Part shown: positions 34,901 to 46,850 of the stretch, piece after piece
Layout of the letters: every line of letters starts with the position of its first letter
How positions within the stretch are numbered: the first letter of the stretch is position 1
Assembly (NCBI GenBank): GCA_015698045.1
Contig: BLAL01000182.1
Span: forward strand, 1,054,001-1,118,000
Direction: 5' to 3'
From: Rhizophagus clarus
Taxonomy: Eukaryota; Glomeromycota; Glomeromycetes; Glomerales; Glomeraceae
DNA: 64,000 bases
Notes under the pieces: model-generated
Databases searched by the model: none
What the model was told of the DNA's origin: nothing
The model's input: the letters and a program-made list of their open reading frames with translations, nothing else
Program-made: the position numbers and the translations under genes

Positions 34901-35073
34901 GCTCAAGAGTATGATACTGTCAAACTTTTCACTATTTTATTTTATTTTATTTTATTTTTTTTAAATGAAAAGTTTTTAATCATTTTCCTTTTGATAGGAC
35001 GGATCTTATCGACAACACTGTACGGTTGATTGAAGAAGCTCAAGAAAAGTTGAAACTTATTAAAATAAGTTAA
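31944..35073 (+). CDS. nup82: Nucleoporin Nup82/Nup88-like
   Basis: Nine exons (31944-32049, 32135-32513, 32594-32992, 33054-33468, 33541-33878, 33947-34330, 34413-34701, 34775-34908, 34998-35073) join in one 839-aa frame. The N-terminal ~570 residues fit a beta-propeller (ISATGSKLLIVAID, SSPIAKVLWHPMSESGSHLMVLTED, ILTNLGEIYAMCPV). The C-terminal ~250 are coiled coil (KELHRQIIEIADLRRNIESY, KNRQMYLDNKADRFIQRIM). This two-part architecture is that of Nup82/Nup88, which anchors the cytoplasmic-face mRNA-export platform of the nuclear pore. Intron 2 uses an atypical GTTAAG donor, and the last intron needs the GTATGA donor to keep the frame. The assignment is from architecture and short motifs. 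Confidence 0.85.
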
Positions 35074-35594
35074 TGAATTTAGGTTGTATTATTTGAGATT
35101 TGTTTTCCGCTACTTTTGAATGGATTTTTATACAATAAAGAAAATATGAACTTTAAATTATTTTATTAATTCAAATGAATATAATGGAATTGACCTAAGT
35201 TATAAACTATATTAAAGTTTTTTTGACATTGTGTTGTGCCATAAAACGAGACTTTCTCAGATTCTTTCAATGATAACAGAGATAATTCTCATATAAAATG
35301 AAAAATTTTATGATATTATGCATCGCTTATATATAATTGCTTTATTAGGCTCAAACTACTAAACACATTTGAGCTAGACATTGATGAATTAAAACGTAAC
35401 ATTAATTGTCCGTCTCTGTGGCCATTGTTGAACTAAATGTGTTGGTCTTATAATTCACGTGTTCTGTAACTTGAACTACTATACTAAATTAGGCTAGAAT
35501 AAAACAATGCTGTTAGTTTTGCCGTTTTATTCCGGCACTTCGGATTTCAAACAAACTCTATCTGATTCAATCTATACAACTTTCGCATTTTAAA
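35074..35594. other. Spacer between nup82 and ubc13
   Basis: 521 bp holding the nup82 3' UTR and ubc13 promoter. A short inverted pair, CCGTTTTATTCCGGCACTTCGG, lies at about 35522-35543. No gene. Confidence 0.6.
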
Positions 35595-36380
35595 ATGGCC
35601 ACGCTTCCAAAAAGAATTATTAAGGTAAAATTACTTTTTTTATTAATAGCTTTTATTCCTTATCTGATAAACTGCTCTTTTAGGAAACCGAACGATTGAT
35701 CGCGGATGCAGTACCTGGCATTAATGCCAGACCTCATGAAGAAAACCTTCGTTACTTTGACGTCGACATCACAGGACCAGAACAGTCTCCCTTTGAAGGT
35801 TTGCTTTTTTATTATATTCCTATTTTTATTTTATCAAGATGTAACCCATGTAAATAATGATGTCAATATGATTATTTGTCATTTTTTTTAGGCGGCGTTT
35901 TTAAACTTGAGTTGTTTCTTCCTGAAGAATATCCAATGTCACCACCAAGAGTTCGTTTTTTAACCAAAATATATCATCCGAACATTGACAAGTTAGGTAG
36001 AATTTGTTTGGACATTCTAAAAGGTTTATAATTTTTATTTATGTTATCTATGTTTTTAGTTTGATCAATAGTACAATTTTATGTAAATTTATTTATTTTT
36101 TTTTTTTTTAGATAAGTGGTCACCAGCGTTACAAATTCGCACGGTACTTCTCTCTATACAAGCGCTTCTTTCCGCCCCAAATCCAGACGACCCCTTAGCA
36201 AATGATGTAGCACAACATTGGAAAGATAACGAACCGGAAGCTATTGCAAAAGGTATGATAGATCAATTTCTAAATATATGAATATGCGATATTTATTTAT
36301 TTATTCTTTTAATTATATGTACATAAGCTCGCGAATGGACCCAAACATACGCTGAGAGGATAGTTCCTCCTCAGGAATAA
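35595..36380 (+). CDS. ubc13: Ubiquitin-conjugating enzyme E2 Ubc13/UBE2N
   Basis: Five exons (35595-35624, 35684-35798, 35892-36023, 36112-36252, 36328-36380) give 156 aa, the usual E2 size. It has the HPN motif and catalytic cysteine ([18 protein letters not shown], Cys87), [11 protein letters not shown], and the Ubc13-specific [27 protein letters not shown]. With a Uev partner, Ubc13 builds Lys63-linked ubiquitin chains in post-replicative DNA repair and signalling. All splice junctions keep phase. It converges on psd1, 432 bp apart. Confidence 0.97.
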
Positions 36381-36528
36381 GAAGGATTGTATCAAATGAG
36401 TATCACTTTCATTTCTTTTGTCGTTTAAGAATTTTAAAACTATCACTTACACCATCACGAATTCTATAACACCAATAAATATTGTCATTGAATATAAAGA
36501 AAGATTTGTTAGATGTTAGACGTAATAA

Positions 36529-36563
<35 letters not shown>

Positions 36564-36812
36564 TTATTTTGCTCAATGTTATGTAGTATAATCACACTAT
36601 TTTTAGTTATCATTTGAGAAAATTATTCTCATAATCATTTTAATAGAGTAGCAAATTTTGATATCTTTAATTATTCATAGCGTGTATTTGTTAAATGATT
36701 CAGCATAATTTACATGTAAAAAATTTCTAAGATTTAATTTGATATTATTTTCCAGATTAGAAACTTAAATTATCCAAGTCATTTGGGGATGCCACGCCAA
36801 TAGTATACTAAT
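36381..36812. other. Convergent 3' spacer ubc13 / psd1 with T-run/A-run palindrome
   Basis: Contains both 3' UTRs. At about 36529-36563 a run of ~17 T is followed directly by ~18 A, flanked by AATAATT/AATTATT, so either transcript could fold into an A/U hairpin. Possible bidirectional transcription end region. Confidence 0.5.
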
Positions 36813-38628
36813 TTAAACTTCCCCAATCTTTTGTCCATATTTGATCTTTTGTCCTGGTTTCATACAAAACTTAAAATCAATTGGTGCCTCAAACACCAAA
36901 ACTACAGTAGAACCTAAACAAAATCCACCCATTTCATCACCAGCTCTCAATGGTTGTCCATCAAATAATTTGCTAGCCTTCTTATAAGAAACCTCCGTAT
37001 ATGTTCCAACCGGCAAATCTTCTCTTCGATTAGTTCGAAGGGCCTGAGATAACAATCATAAGCTGTGGCAAAAACATATCCCTCTGTTTCCTTTTATTAA
37101 TGATTTAAACGATTCCGCTCGATTCATTTTAAATACCTTGTCAAAATTAATTCGGATAGAACCCACATTTGTTGCTCCAACGGGAATCATTGAAAAAAAT
37201 CCATATCGCCATCTTCCAAGTAAAGCAACACGTTCATTTAAAACCAATAAATCTGGTAACATTTTTAACATATATGGCGATACAGAGAACAATTCCCCTA
37301 CAGCAAAGAAATTCTTGCTTTTTTTAGTTCATAATAATAAATATTATTAAAATGCACATATACCTGCAAAATGTCGTCTCATCTCGACAACCCAGTTTGT
37401 TGGAGAATGAAACCTATGATAATCTCCAGGAGAAAGGTATATTACGCAAAAATAAAGTGTATTTCCTTCCCTAACTCCATGTAAGTTTACCACACTTTTC
37501 GCTACATCTAATTCTTTTTTATAATTGTTTTCTTCAGATTGAACTGAAGCATCTTCACCAACACTACTGACTTGTTTCGTAGCATCAACTGGATCATCAC
37601 CAAGTAATGCATCTAGTGAATATGTGATTCCATTAACATTTGCAAATTCCTTTTCATCGACAATGTGAGTCGATGTAACTACATCAACGATTTGTTTTCC
37701 TGGTTCAATCACATATTTTCCTTCCTTGCGACCTAAGAATGCATCTAGTGAATAAGTTATTCCTTTCACTTGTTCTAATTTTCCATTGTTAACTAATCCA
37801 AAACTTAATACTTTGCCATCTGCCGGTGATACCTTTAAAAACAATCATTAATAAAAATCTGTTAATAAAGTACATAAGAATAAAAAATAACAGAACTAAA
37901 AATCATATCCAGATCCCACAAGTGTTGCATTTTCTATGGGTCTCACGTCCGGCTTTAATGCTCTATAGAAAAAAGAACCTAAATTTGGGTAACTTTTTAA
38001 ATCAGTATTTTCAATTTCCTCCAAATTGCAATCAAACAACCAGCTATAAGACTTGTAAAAGGGCTCCCTAAGCCACACAGGTAAATTATAATCGTTATTA
38101 ATCCGACCCCATAATCTAGATAATGCTCGAAGAGGAAGCGCGTCAATCACATGTACCTATACAGATTTAACATTAGCTAACTAAAATTGGTTCAAGCAAA
38201 TCATATTAGTTACATTACCTGCCAAGGACCTACTATAATAGGTCGAAATTCAGTTGTATCCTGTTCTTTTCGTTTTTCACGGACATAAACGCGAAGCATA
38301 TGTTGAAATGCAATGAAAGCTATTCCTAATCCGACTGGAATAGGATACCAAGTTACTTTAGTTTTCTTCCATGCTTCATTAAATCGTTCTAAAGACAAGA
38401 ACTGTATTAAGCAACTACGTGTTTAAACGTGCAAAAAAAAAAAAAAAGGTACAAAAATTTACCCGTAAAAGAACGTTCCTTCGTATATGCCCTCCGTTGA
38501 AATCTTGAAGAAACATTCGTACGCTTAGTAAAAGCGAGAGAAAATATGTTATACTGAAAATTAGCTCGAGCTCTATTTTGTAAATGAAATGTAGCAAGAG
38601 AAACCCTCGTAGTTCCAGATAAAATCAT
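36813..38628 (-). CDS. psd1: Phosphatidylserine decarboxylase, mitochondrial type I
   Basis: Six exons (38628-38463, 38388-38219, 38156-37920, 37832-37364, 37297-37137, 37043-36813) encode 477 aa. The N-terminus is rich in Arg/Ser without acids (mitochondrial presequence). A hydrophobic anchor ([17 protein letters not shown]) follows, and then the decarboxylase core: VSPADGKV (catalytic Asp), GDYHRFHSP (His) and LGST (about 444-447). Self-cleavage before the LGST serine leaves the pyruvoyl prosthetic group on the small alpha subunit. It converts phosphatidylserine to phosphatidylethanolamine in the inner membrane. Oddity: [10 protein letters not shown] occurs twice (215-225 and 259-269). It is divergent from qcr2. 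Confidence 0.97.
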
Positions 38629-38774
38629 TATTTAAAGGATGAAAAAATGCTCCATCTAATCTCGGATATGATCTGACCAATGATTATATATTTGCACGTG
38701 ATTTTTATAAAAATATCACTTTTTAAAGATTTTTTTTTTTTTTTTCCTACTCACCAGAAAAATCTTCTCACACC
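38629..38774. promoter_or_regulatory. 146-bp divergent promoter psd1 / qcr2 with CCAAT and CACGTG
   Basis: A CCAAT box at 38677-38681 and a CACGTG E-box at 38695-38700 lie in the centre. A T-run of about 17 is nearer qcr2. CCAAT (HAP complex) and CACGTG (Cbf1-type) sites are established regulators of respiratory genes in fungi. Their role here is inferred. Confidence 0.6.
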
Positions 38775-40529
38775 ATGCTTCGTTCTTGCCGGTTATCAAG
38801 CAAATTTACTAGCCCGATTAGCAGTCTCCTAAGACGTAACTACGCTAATGTTGCTTCTTCACCTGTAGTTGTTTCAAAGTCTAAAGCTGGAATTACGGTC
38901 GTTTCAATTGAAGGTGAACTTATAGTTTACATATGAAAAGCCTTTTTTTGTAAAATTTTGAAACAGTTGGTGGGTGTTAAAATTTATTCTTTTATTTATT
39001 TGAATTATGAACATAAATATAAAGATAATGCTCCCGCTTCTTCTGTTGCCGTTGTAGTAAAGGCTGGTTCACGGGCAGAATCTACTGATAATGTTGGTGT
39101 GGCTCATTTTTTAAAGAATTTTGCCTTTAGGGTGAGGAATTTATATTATTCTACAATCTTTCCGATTGTGCGATCATAATATTTGTAGGTTAACAAAACT
39201 CTGCCCACAGAGCACTGAGGGTAAGACTGCATTTCGAATAACACGCGAAGCGGAACTTCTCGGAGGTATCTTATCCGCAAATTTAACAAGAGAAAGTTTG
39301 ATTATTTCTGGTGAATTTTTGCGTGAAGATCTGTATGTAATTAGCATTTTATAATGAGGATAACTTCTTTTTCGAGGAATAGTAATTAACTAATGGACTT
39401 TGGTTTAACGTTAACACAGCCCTCATTTCTTGGAAGTGTTGTCTGATGTTGTTTTTAAAACAAAATACGAGCCGTATGAATTCAAGGATGTAAAAAGGAG
39501 TGTTAACTTTGAAAGAGGAGCAGCTGAGGCTATTCCTGAAGTTATAACTTCGGACACGGTTCATGCAGTCGCATTCCGTCATGGTTTAGGCAATTCTTTA
39601 TTTGCAAATTCTACAACGAAGGTCACAAGTAGTGAACAGGTTAAAGCGTTTTCTAATAAGGTCTATACTGCGCCTAACATCACCATTGTTGGTACATCTG
39701 TTAACCATAATGAGTTGGTGTCACTGACAGATAAATTATTTGAGAAAGTCAGTCATACTGTTCCTTCTACACCGATTGCTTCTAAATATTTTGGTGGTGA
39801 ATCTAGAATTGCTGCACCAGGCAGTAGTCATTTTGTTATTGGGTTTGAAGGAGCAGCTGCAGGAGCTCCCGAATATGCTATTCTTCAGGTTTTACGTGCT
39901 TATTTAGATGGGGAAACGCACACCAGATGGGGTGATGGTGTAACTCCATTAGCTCAATTGTCAAATAAACTTAAAGATGTTAAGATTAGTTCGTTTAATG
40001 CAGGATATTCTGATGCTGGCCTTTTTGGTATACATATCTCTGGAAATCCAACATCCATATGTGCAACTGCTAGAGCTGTTTCCGAACTTTTGAAGCATAA
40101 TTTACATCATATTTCAAAAGAAGATTTCCAATGTGCTATAGCTAAAGCCAAATATTACACTGCTGCTGCCTATGATACGCGCGCTTCTAAAACTGAACTT
40201 ATTGGTGGCCAGGTAAAATGGCATAATTAATCATTAATATTTATAATTTTATTTACTAATTTTTTCAAATTATTATTTGAAGATTTTACATTCTGGCAGA
40301 ATTATTCCTGTTTCAGAAGCAATAGTTGAATTTAATCATATCACAATTGAAGACGTTAAAAATGTATGTAGTCATTATTTATGAAATTTTTTCATTTGAT
40401 ACATATTTATCGAAATTTTTTTTTTTTTTTTTTTTATAAAATTAGACGGCAGAAAAACTTTTGAAAAGCAAACCCACGACTGTTGCATTAGGTGATATCA
40501 ATGCTTTGCCTCATGCAGATGTTCTTTAA
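38775..40529 (+). CDS. qcr2: Ubiquinol-cytochrome c reductase core protein 2
   Basis: Six exons (38775-38913, 39025-39131, 39211-39332, 39420-40212, 40283-40363, 40446-40529) give 441 aa. An N-terminal presequence (MLRSCRLSSKFTSPISSLLRR) precedes an M16-peptidase-like fold: VVVKAGSRAESTDNVGVAHFLKNFAF, AFRITREAELLGG, and a second half with FVIGFEGAAAGAPEYA. The zinc-binding HxxEH of active proteases is absent (HFLKN), as expected for a structural core subunit of complex III. For exon 3 I chose the acceptor at 39210, not the nearer one at 39189, because it restores the conserved segment and avoids a stop. Confidence 0.95.
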
Positions 40530-41611
40530 ATTTTTTTCATCATAGAAATAATCAAAACTTGTATTAAGGAAATATCGGTTTTGTATTTAATAAAAAAAAG
40601 AAAACGGCCTATTTATTATTTGAATTAATTAAAACATAAATTTATTATTTTATAAGCCCTTGATAACTAGTATCCAAACAATATATTATTTGATACAGGT
40701 ATTATCACAAAAGGGCAATAATAAATATTTTGACAATGCTAAATATATTATCCTACCTGCTGGCAATTTGCTTAAAGTTAGCTTGAAGGTCTCACCCAAT
40801 TGTCTACATTTAAAATTTTAAACATGTATTATTTTTATTTCATCGCTTATGATTTTATCTGCCACGTGTATAACGATAATAGTTAAACATGCAAATAAAG
40901 CACATAATTTAACTTGACTATAAGATAGTACCACCGTTTTGAATAACATTTTAAATTGTCAATTTAATCGATTCATATTACATTTAATAACCTTCCGATG
41001 ATTAACAGAAATTTAAGACCAACAAAAGGTATGTAAAATGCAAGCTATCAAATTCGTGGCCTTTAATTCATATCATCGTGTACAATGTTGTAACACCGAC
41101 ATTTTGCCGAGATATTATCAAAATATTAAAAATGACACAATTCAAATCTTGCAAGAATTCATCCTCTGGCTCTGGAAAGGATGAAATGAAATTCTAATTC
41201 TTCAAAGAAAAGGATGATAATAATCAATAGTCCTGCTTTGTATATAGTGATGTCTCCTAAAGTAATTTTTCCCAGGTTTAACGCTTATTTCGAAGCAAAT
41301 AAATGTAAAAGGAATCTGTTAAAAATCTGATGAAATCTATCAAATGACGTTTCTTTCATCAAGCAACTTCCTCTTTTTATGTTTTTGTCACATAAAGCAC
41401 AAAATATGAAATATTATGACATATACAACAGGTCAAGAACGATACATTTGCGAAAGCTACGGGTACGCGGCTTAATATTAAACCACGTGACAAGAATTAA
41501 TTCAAGCTAATCGATTCTGGCACTTTATTATTATTATAAATTAGGCAATAGATTTGATATTTCAAAAAAAATACTGGATCTACTGATGATGATTACCATC
41601 GGCGAGTCCCC
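40530..41611. other. Convergent intergenic region qcr2 / USP
   Basis: 1.1 kb, less AT-extreme than other spacers. Short open stretches occur (for example around 41156-41205) but no coherent exon chain. No RNA gene recognised. Confidence 0.5.
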
Positions 41612-43448
41612 TCACTGCAAAACACAATTATTTTTTTTATCAGCAAATTCAACAAACTGTAAATTTTGTGCCACATGATAGTCATGTTCAATTGCTAATT
41701 CTTCATCAACTATGCCCGGATGCACCCGTTGTAATTCATAAAAAAGCAAATATCCATGTCGACTAAATTCATTAAATAACATAGTTGTACCTTGTAAGGA
41801 ATTAAATTTTGTCACTCGTTCGTTTAAATCGAGATCATCTAATCTAAACCATCCTTCCTCCTAGAATTACATTAATTAGATTAATAAAATCAATAAAATG
41901 TATATATGTTACGGGATGAAAATATAAAGGATATACGTACATCATCTAAAGTAAACCCTTTATAATGTCCAGAAGATAGGTTGTTGCCATAATGACAAAC
42001 AACTTAAAACAAACAAATAAATAAAATTAACTGTTGTTATTTGATATTTAAGCTGCAAAATAAAAAGAATCCTCACCTGATCTTAATTTTAAGCGGTAAT
42101 GAACATCGATGCCACAATGGCAAGGGGGTTCGTCTGCTGCATCTGAGTTGACAAAACCGTTAAAATTAACAAAGGGGGGTATATACACATTTTTATTTAT
42201 TCTAAACGGTTGAAGATTATCATTATAACCGTAACGTTTAAGTACAAGCGGAAGTATTAAATTTGTTGCAGGAAAATGGGATTCAACCGCCTTTATCTTT
42301 TCACCTATATAAAATATATTACGTGTAAAAATAAAGGTTTTAACGGCAAGTCAAATATGTATAATCCTATAGAAGTTACCTTGCTCATTACTAGCAGAAT
42401 AGAATGGCAAAAGCTTTAAAACTTGCCAAGCAGAAACTTCTGTCTGTTTAAATTCGTCATCAAGGAACCGATTTATTCCAGAAACTACATTATCGTGGAA
42501 GTAATTTACTAATGCTTCTTCCAAAGAAACGGGTGTTTCATCCATAGGATCACCAGGTATAGAAACTTGGATCAACCGTTCAGTAATAACACGTTCATCA
42601 TTTGCATCTGCGCTAGCACCGTGAAATAAATGCATCCCAAGAGGTAGATAGGGAAGTTCATAAAGACAAGATAAAAATAAAAACAATTCGCTTGCATCCT
42701 CTTGAGTTGGATTTCTATTATCGTCTTCACCAATCCACCCGCAGGTTATTAAACATTCACGTAATTGCTATTAATGACAGCAAATCAATTGTGAAAATAA
42801 TAATTACCGAAAACATTAAAATAATAATCTCGTCATGTTGGCTAACCTTAATCATATAAAAATTTATAAATTTGCCTGATCGAAGCCTATTCACAAATAA
42901 TCTTAAATGTGTTTGTAAAATTCGTGCATTCGCCCCTTCCGCCTGTACAAAAAGAAGACCATCGAAAGATTGAGTTCGTGCAAACATTGCAAATAAAACA
43001 CTATCTGCATAACAAAAATATTACATTTAAATTTTTTCTCAATTCGATACGTAAGATACGTGAATAATTTATTAATATTCTTCTGAGAATTACCTATATA
43101 ACAGCTAGTCGCGCGATCGTTTTCGCAGCCCAGCATTACTATGTCCTTTTGTATATCTACTATTATCCCTTCTTCGGCTTCCCCCAGATCACTAAAATGT
43201 TCTGCCACTTCTCTTACATTCCATGCGTTTAGCTCTAAAAGTTTTTCTATTTGAGAAGTATCCAAAGGATGACCCAGCTCCTCTAGATACGTACTTAATT
43301 GGTCTATCTTACTTTCTTGTTCAATGTCATTAATGGGTAAAGACAAATTTCTGCGTGAAGTAGGAAATAAAAAATTTATGCTATCTTTTAATCTATGAAC
43401 AGGAGAACGTGAAACCTTTATAGACGAATTACTCGTGTCAGAATCCAT
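41612..43448 (-). CDS. USP-type ubiquitin carboxyl-terminal hydrolase
   Basis: Six exons (43448-43094, 43004-42847, 42767-42380, 42304-42077, 42002-41941, 41860-41612) encode 479 aa. A UBA-like helical region (LSTYLEELGHPLDTSQIEKLLELNAWNVREV shape, about 50-85) precedes the catalytic core. The Cys box is NDRATSCYIDSVLFAMF (nucleophile about Cys116). The QEDASELFLFL segment follows and the His box is NNLSSGHYKGF ... GWFRLDD. CHCG and CHYG elements could be a degenerate zinc-ribbon. It removes ubiquitin from proteins; the substrate is unknown. This compact layout matches a fungal USP group rather than a named yeast Ubp. It shares a promoter with rpd3. Confidence 0.85.
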
Positions 43449-43802
43449 ATTACAGCTGATTTGCTGAATACAAATTCTAATTTTCCAAAGTAACTATATA
43501 ATCGTCGCCTCATCAAAAACGGTAAAAAAAAATAAATCATTTTACAATAATAATATGCAGAATTGTCAGTTGTGTAACCCGCTCAAACATGCTAACTTAA
43601 TATGTTGATAACTTTAACATCCCGTGATTGCGCCTACTGCGCCAATCGGGCCTAATTCAAAAATTCCGTAACACGTTAATTCTGCGCCACAAGATGAAAG
43701 ATTTTCATTGTCCGACAGTGTCCGTCAACACAGATATTATTTTCGGTTTGATTTTTCACTTTTCTTCAAAAGAAACCACCTCCGATCATATTTTGATAAA
43801 CG
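43449..43802. promoter_or_regulatory. Divergent promoter USP / rpd3
   Basis: 354 bp between start codons. It contains TGCGCCTACTGCGCCAATCGG at about 43629-43649, a tandem TGCGCC with an embedded CCAAT box. This is the most G+C-rich point of the region. Confidence 0.55.
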
Positions 43803-46640
43803 ATGGCAACACTTGCCGTTCACTCGAAATCTAAAAAACGCGTTTCCTACTTTTATGATGGTAAAGCACAGTTCGCGATTTTAATCAAAGGATTCTTTTA
43901 AACTTATCAAATTTTTATTTTTATTTTTTTTTCTTCAGAGGACGTTGGAAACTTTACGTATGGTCAAGGTATAAATACAATAATTTCTTTAGTATTATGT
44001 CTTCGCGTGTTTACACGTTCATTAAATACTAATAAAGGGAACTCTTACGTTTTAATAGGTCATCCGATGAAACCACACCGAATGCGGATGGTACATGATT
44101 TAGTTGTGAACTATAACTTATTTAAAAAAATGGAAGTTCTCGTATCCTTTTTACTTTTTTCATTACGAATTTGAAGTATTAATTTAGAAATTCAACACAA
44201 TAAAGACGATATATTTATCTTTAATTTACATACAACTGATGCAATTTATTTTCCTTGAAGAGTCCGAAACGCGCTACCCCAAGACAAATGACGCGATTTC
44301 ATACTGATGAATACATTGATTTTTTGTATAGAGTCACGCCTCAAAACGTTGAAGAATTATCTATGCAACAAACTAGATGTATACTATGTTCAAAAAAAAT
44401 CATTCTTAGTTTCTTTGAAAATATTCTAACTAATTTCTCAATTATTTCAGTCAACGTTGGCGAGGATTGTCCAATTTTTGAAGGGCTTTTCGAGTTTTGC
44501 TCAATTTCAGCTGGAGGTTCAATTGGTAAATAGTAAATATAGGCAAATCAGAAAAAGTATAAATTTATTTATATTGTTTATTTTTGTAAAGATGCCGCTA
44601 ATAAATTAACCGGTGGAGAATCGGATATCGCGATCAATTGGTCCGGAGGTCTTCATCATGCAAAGAGGTTTGAGGCATCCGGTTTTTGTTACGTTAACGA
44701 TATTGTGTTAGCTATTTTAGAGCTATTAAGGCAAGTAGTTAACAGATCAGTCATAAGACTTTATGGTGACTAGATGTAAGTTAAACACGCGTTTTACTTT
44801 TCTATATACACTAGATATCATCAGCGCGTTCTTTATATTGATATTGATATACATCATGGAGACGGCGTAGAAGAAGCATTCTATACAACAGACCGTGTAT
44901 TAACTTGTTCATTTCATAAATTTGGACAATTTTTTCCGGGAACCGGTGATGTCTCGGTAAGTTTGTTTATTAAAGTGTTTATCCTTAAAATTCATCGTAA
45001 AAATACCAAAGTTTTGCATTTTAGGATGTTGGTATTGGGACTGGAAAACATTATGCAGTTAATTTCCCACTGAAAGATGGTATGGACGATTGGAATTATC
45101 AGAATGTTTTTCGACCGGTATGTATTATTTCATGTAATCATTTCCTTTTTTAAGTTTTATTTGTTTACTGTGCATTTTAAACTAAGTTAGGTTGTAGAAC
45201 ATATTATGGGATGGTACCGTCCAGGAGCTGTAGTTTTGCAATGTGGTGCAGATTCACTTGCTGGTGATCGATTAGGTTGCTTTAATTTGTCGATGAAAGG
45301 ACACGCTGCATGTGTTGAATTTGTCAAAGGTTTTAATCTCCCAATGTTGGTTGTTGGTGGAGGTGGATATACTATACGCAACGTAGCTCGTGCATGGACG
45401 TACGAGACTGGTCTTTTATTAGGAGAAAATTTAAGTGAAGGTGATTAATTTAATTCGGAATCGATTACGTAATATATTATACATTAAAATATATAACTAC
45501 ATTTTTCTTGAAGATCTCCCTTATAACAATTTTCTGGAGTATTACGGACCCGAATATAAATTAGATGTCCCAGCTAACAATATGGAAAATATGAATACAC
45601 CGGCTTATTTGGCTGATATGAAGTGAGTTATATTCATCTTATTCACCTTTATTATTTTAGATTTCCGTATATGATAAATTTAATAATCGATTGTTATAAA
45701 TATTCAGGGCAAAAGTATTTGAAAACTTAAGAAATATTCCATTTGCACCAAGTGTTCAAATGCAACGTAAGTAATCAAATATTATTCAAAGCTTAAGATT
45801 ACAAGGATAATGAAAAATAAATTAACACATTTACTATTAAATTTAGAGGTTCCATATGATTATGAGTCGGAAGAAGACGAGGATAACGAAAATCCGGATA
45901 TAAGAATGTCACGTTAGTTGAATTTCATAGTTTCGTTTGTGTGTGTAATAAATAATTAGCAATGATTCATACTCTTAACTATTTACAACTCAGAACGGCA
46001 ACGTAATGCGCTCGTTGCACCAGAAAATGAACTTTCAGATTCTGAAGATGAAGGAAATAGACGGAATGAAAGGAACTATAATACTAACGGGAAAGGAGAA
46101 TCTTCAACGCGTAAATCGCGTGCTAGTCATAAAAATTCATCTAATGAACATGAAGGACGTAGTACATCATCTCGCACGCATAAGTCAGGTAGCGGAGTTC
46201 GAGAAAAAGATGGACGTAAAATGTTAAAAACACGTTCGATCGACGATGTATTGAATACTACGATTAGGAAACCCTCAGCAGAACGTCCTTCAATAATGGT
46301 TACGTCGTCGCCAAGTACTAATACAAGTACATCGAAACACACTATTCCGTTAGCATCTGAAGTGATAACAAAACAAGAACCTGAAATACTAGATTCAACC
46401 GTTTCTTTAACTCAACCTCAAATTGAAGATGCAACAAATAAAACGAGCGATAGTATTAATAATGCTGATAATAATGAAAATGATGATAATGAAAATGATA
46501 ACGAAATTAAAGACAATAAAGAAGAAATCAAAGACGATAATAACGACAAGAATAATGAGCCAGTCGCAATGGAAATAGATACTAATGAGACACTTCCGGA
46601 AGTTAAGCAAGAACCTGAAGACGTTGTAATGCAGCAATAA
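43803..46640 (+). CDS. rpd3: Class I histone deacetylase (Rpd3/HDAC1)
   Basis: Thirteen exons (43803-43860, 43939-43968, 44059-44141, 44261-44378, 44451-44525, 44592-44730, 44815-44956, 45025-45117, 45191-45440, 45514-45622, 45708-45766, 45847-45912, 45994-46640) form a 622-aa frame. The deacetylase domain is intact: [60 protein letters not shown], with the zinc-binding Asp/His and catalytic His pair. The ~210-residue tail is charged, with Ser/Arg-rich and Asn/Asp/Glu-rich parts, and two psi-K-x-E SUMO-type sites ([14 protein letters not shown]). It acts as the catalytic subunit of Sin3/Rpd3-type corepressors. Intron 6 is a GC-AG intron (GCAAGT donor at 44731). Confidence 0.97.
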
Positions 46641-46850
46641 TTATTAAAAAGAAATCGAATTTAAGTGTTTATGTATTATTTATATCTCCTCGTTAAAATC
46701 ATTCACTACACTAACATATTTATAATAATTGAGTATATTTGGCATTTATTTTTAAATAATTACATACGCATCGTTCGCGAGCCACTTAGTGGTGAGAGAA
46801 CGTGTACTTAAAGTTTATTTATACACTGCTATTAGTATAATTTAACAATC

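Noticed and set aside
34909..34997. Alternative donor after GATACT for nup82 intron 8
   Set aside because: It shifts the last exon out of the frame ending LKLIKIS; the GTATGA donor at 34909 keeps it.
39190..39210. Use of the first TAG acceptor (39189) for qcr2 exon 3
   Set aside because: It brings in a TGA stop before the conserved ITREAELLGG segment; the acceptor at 39210 avoids it.
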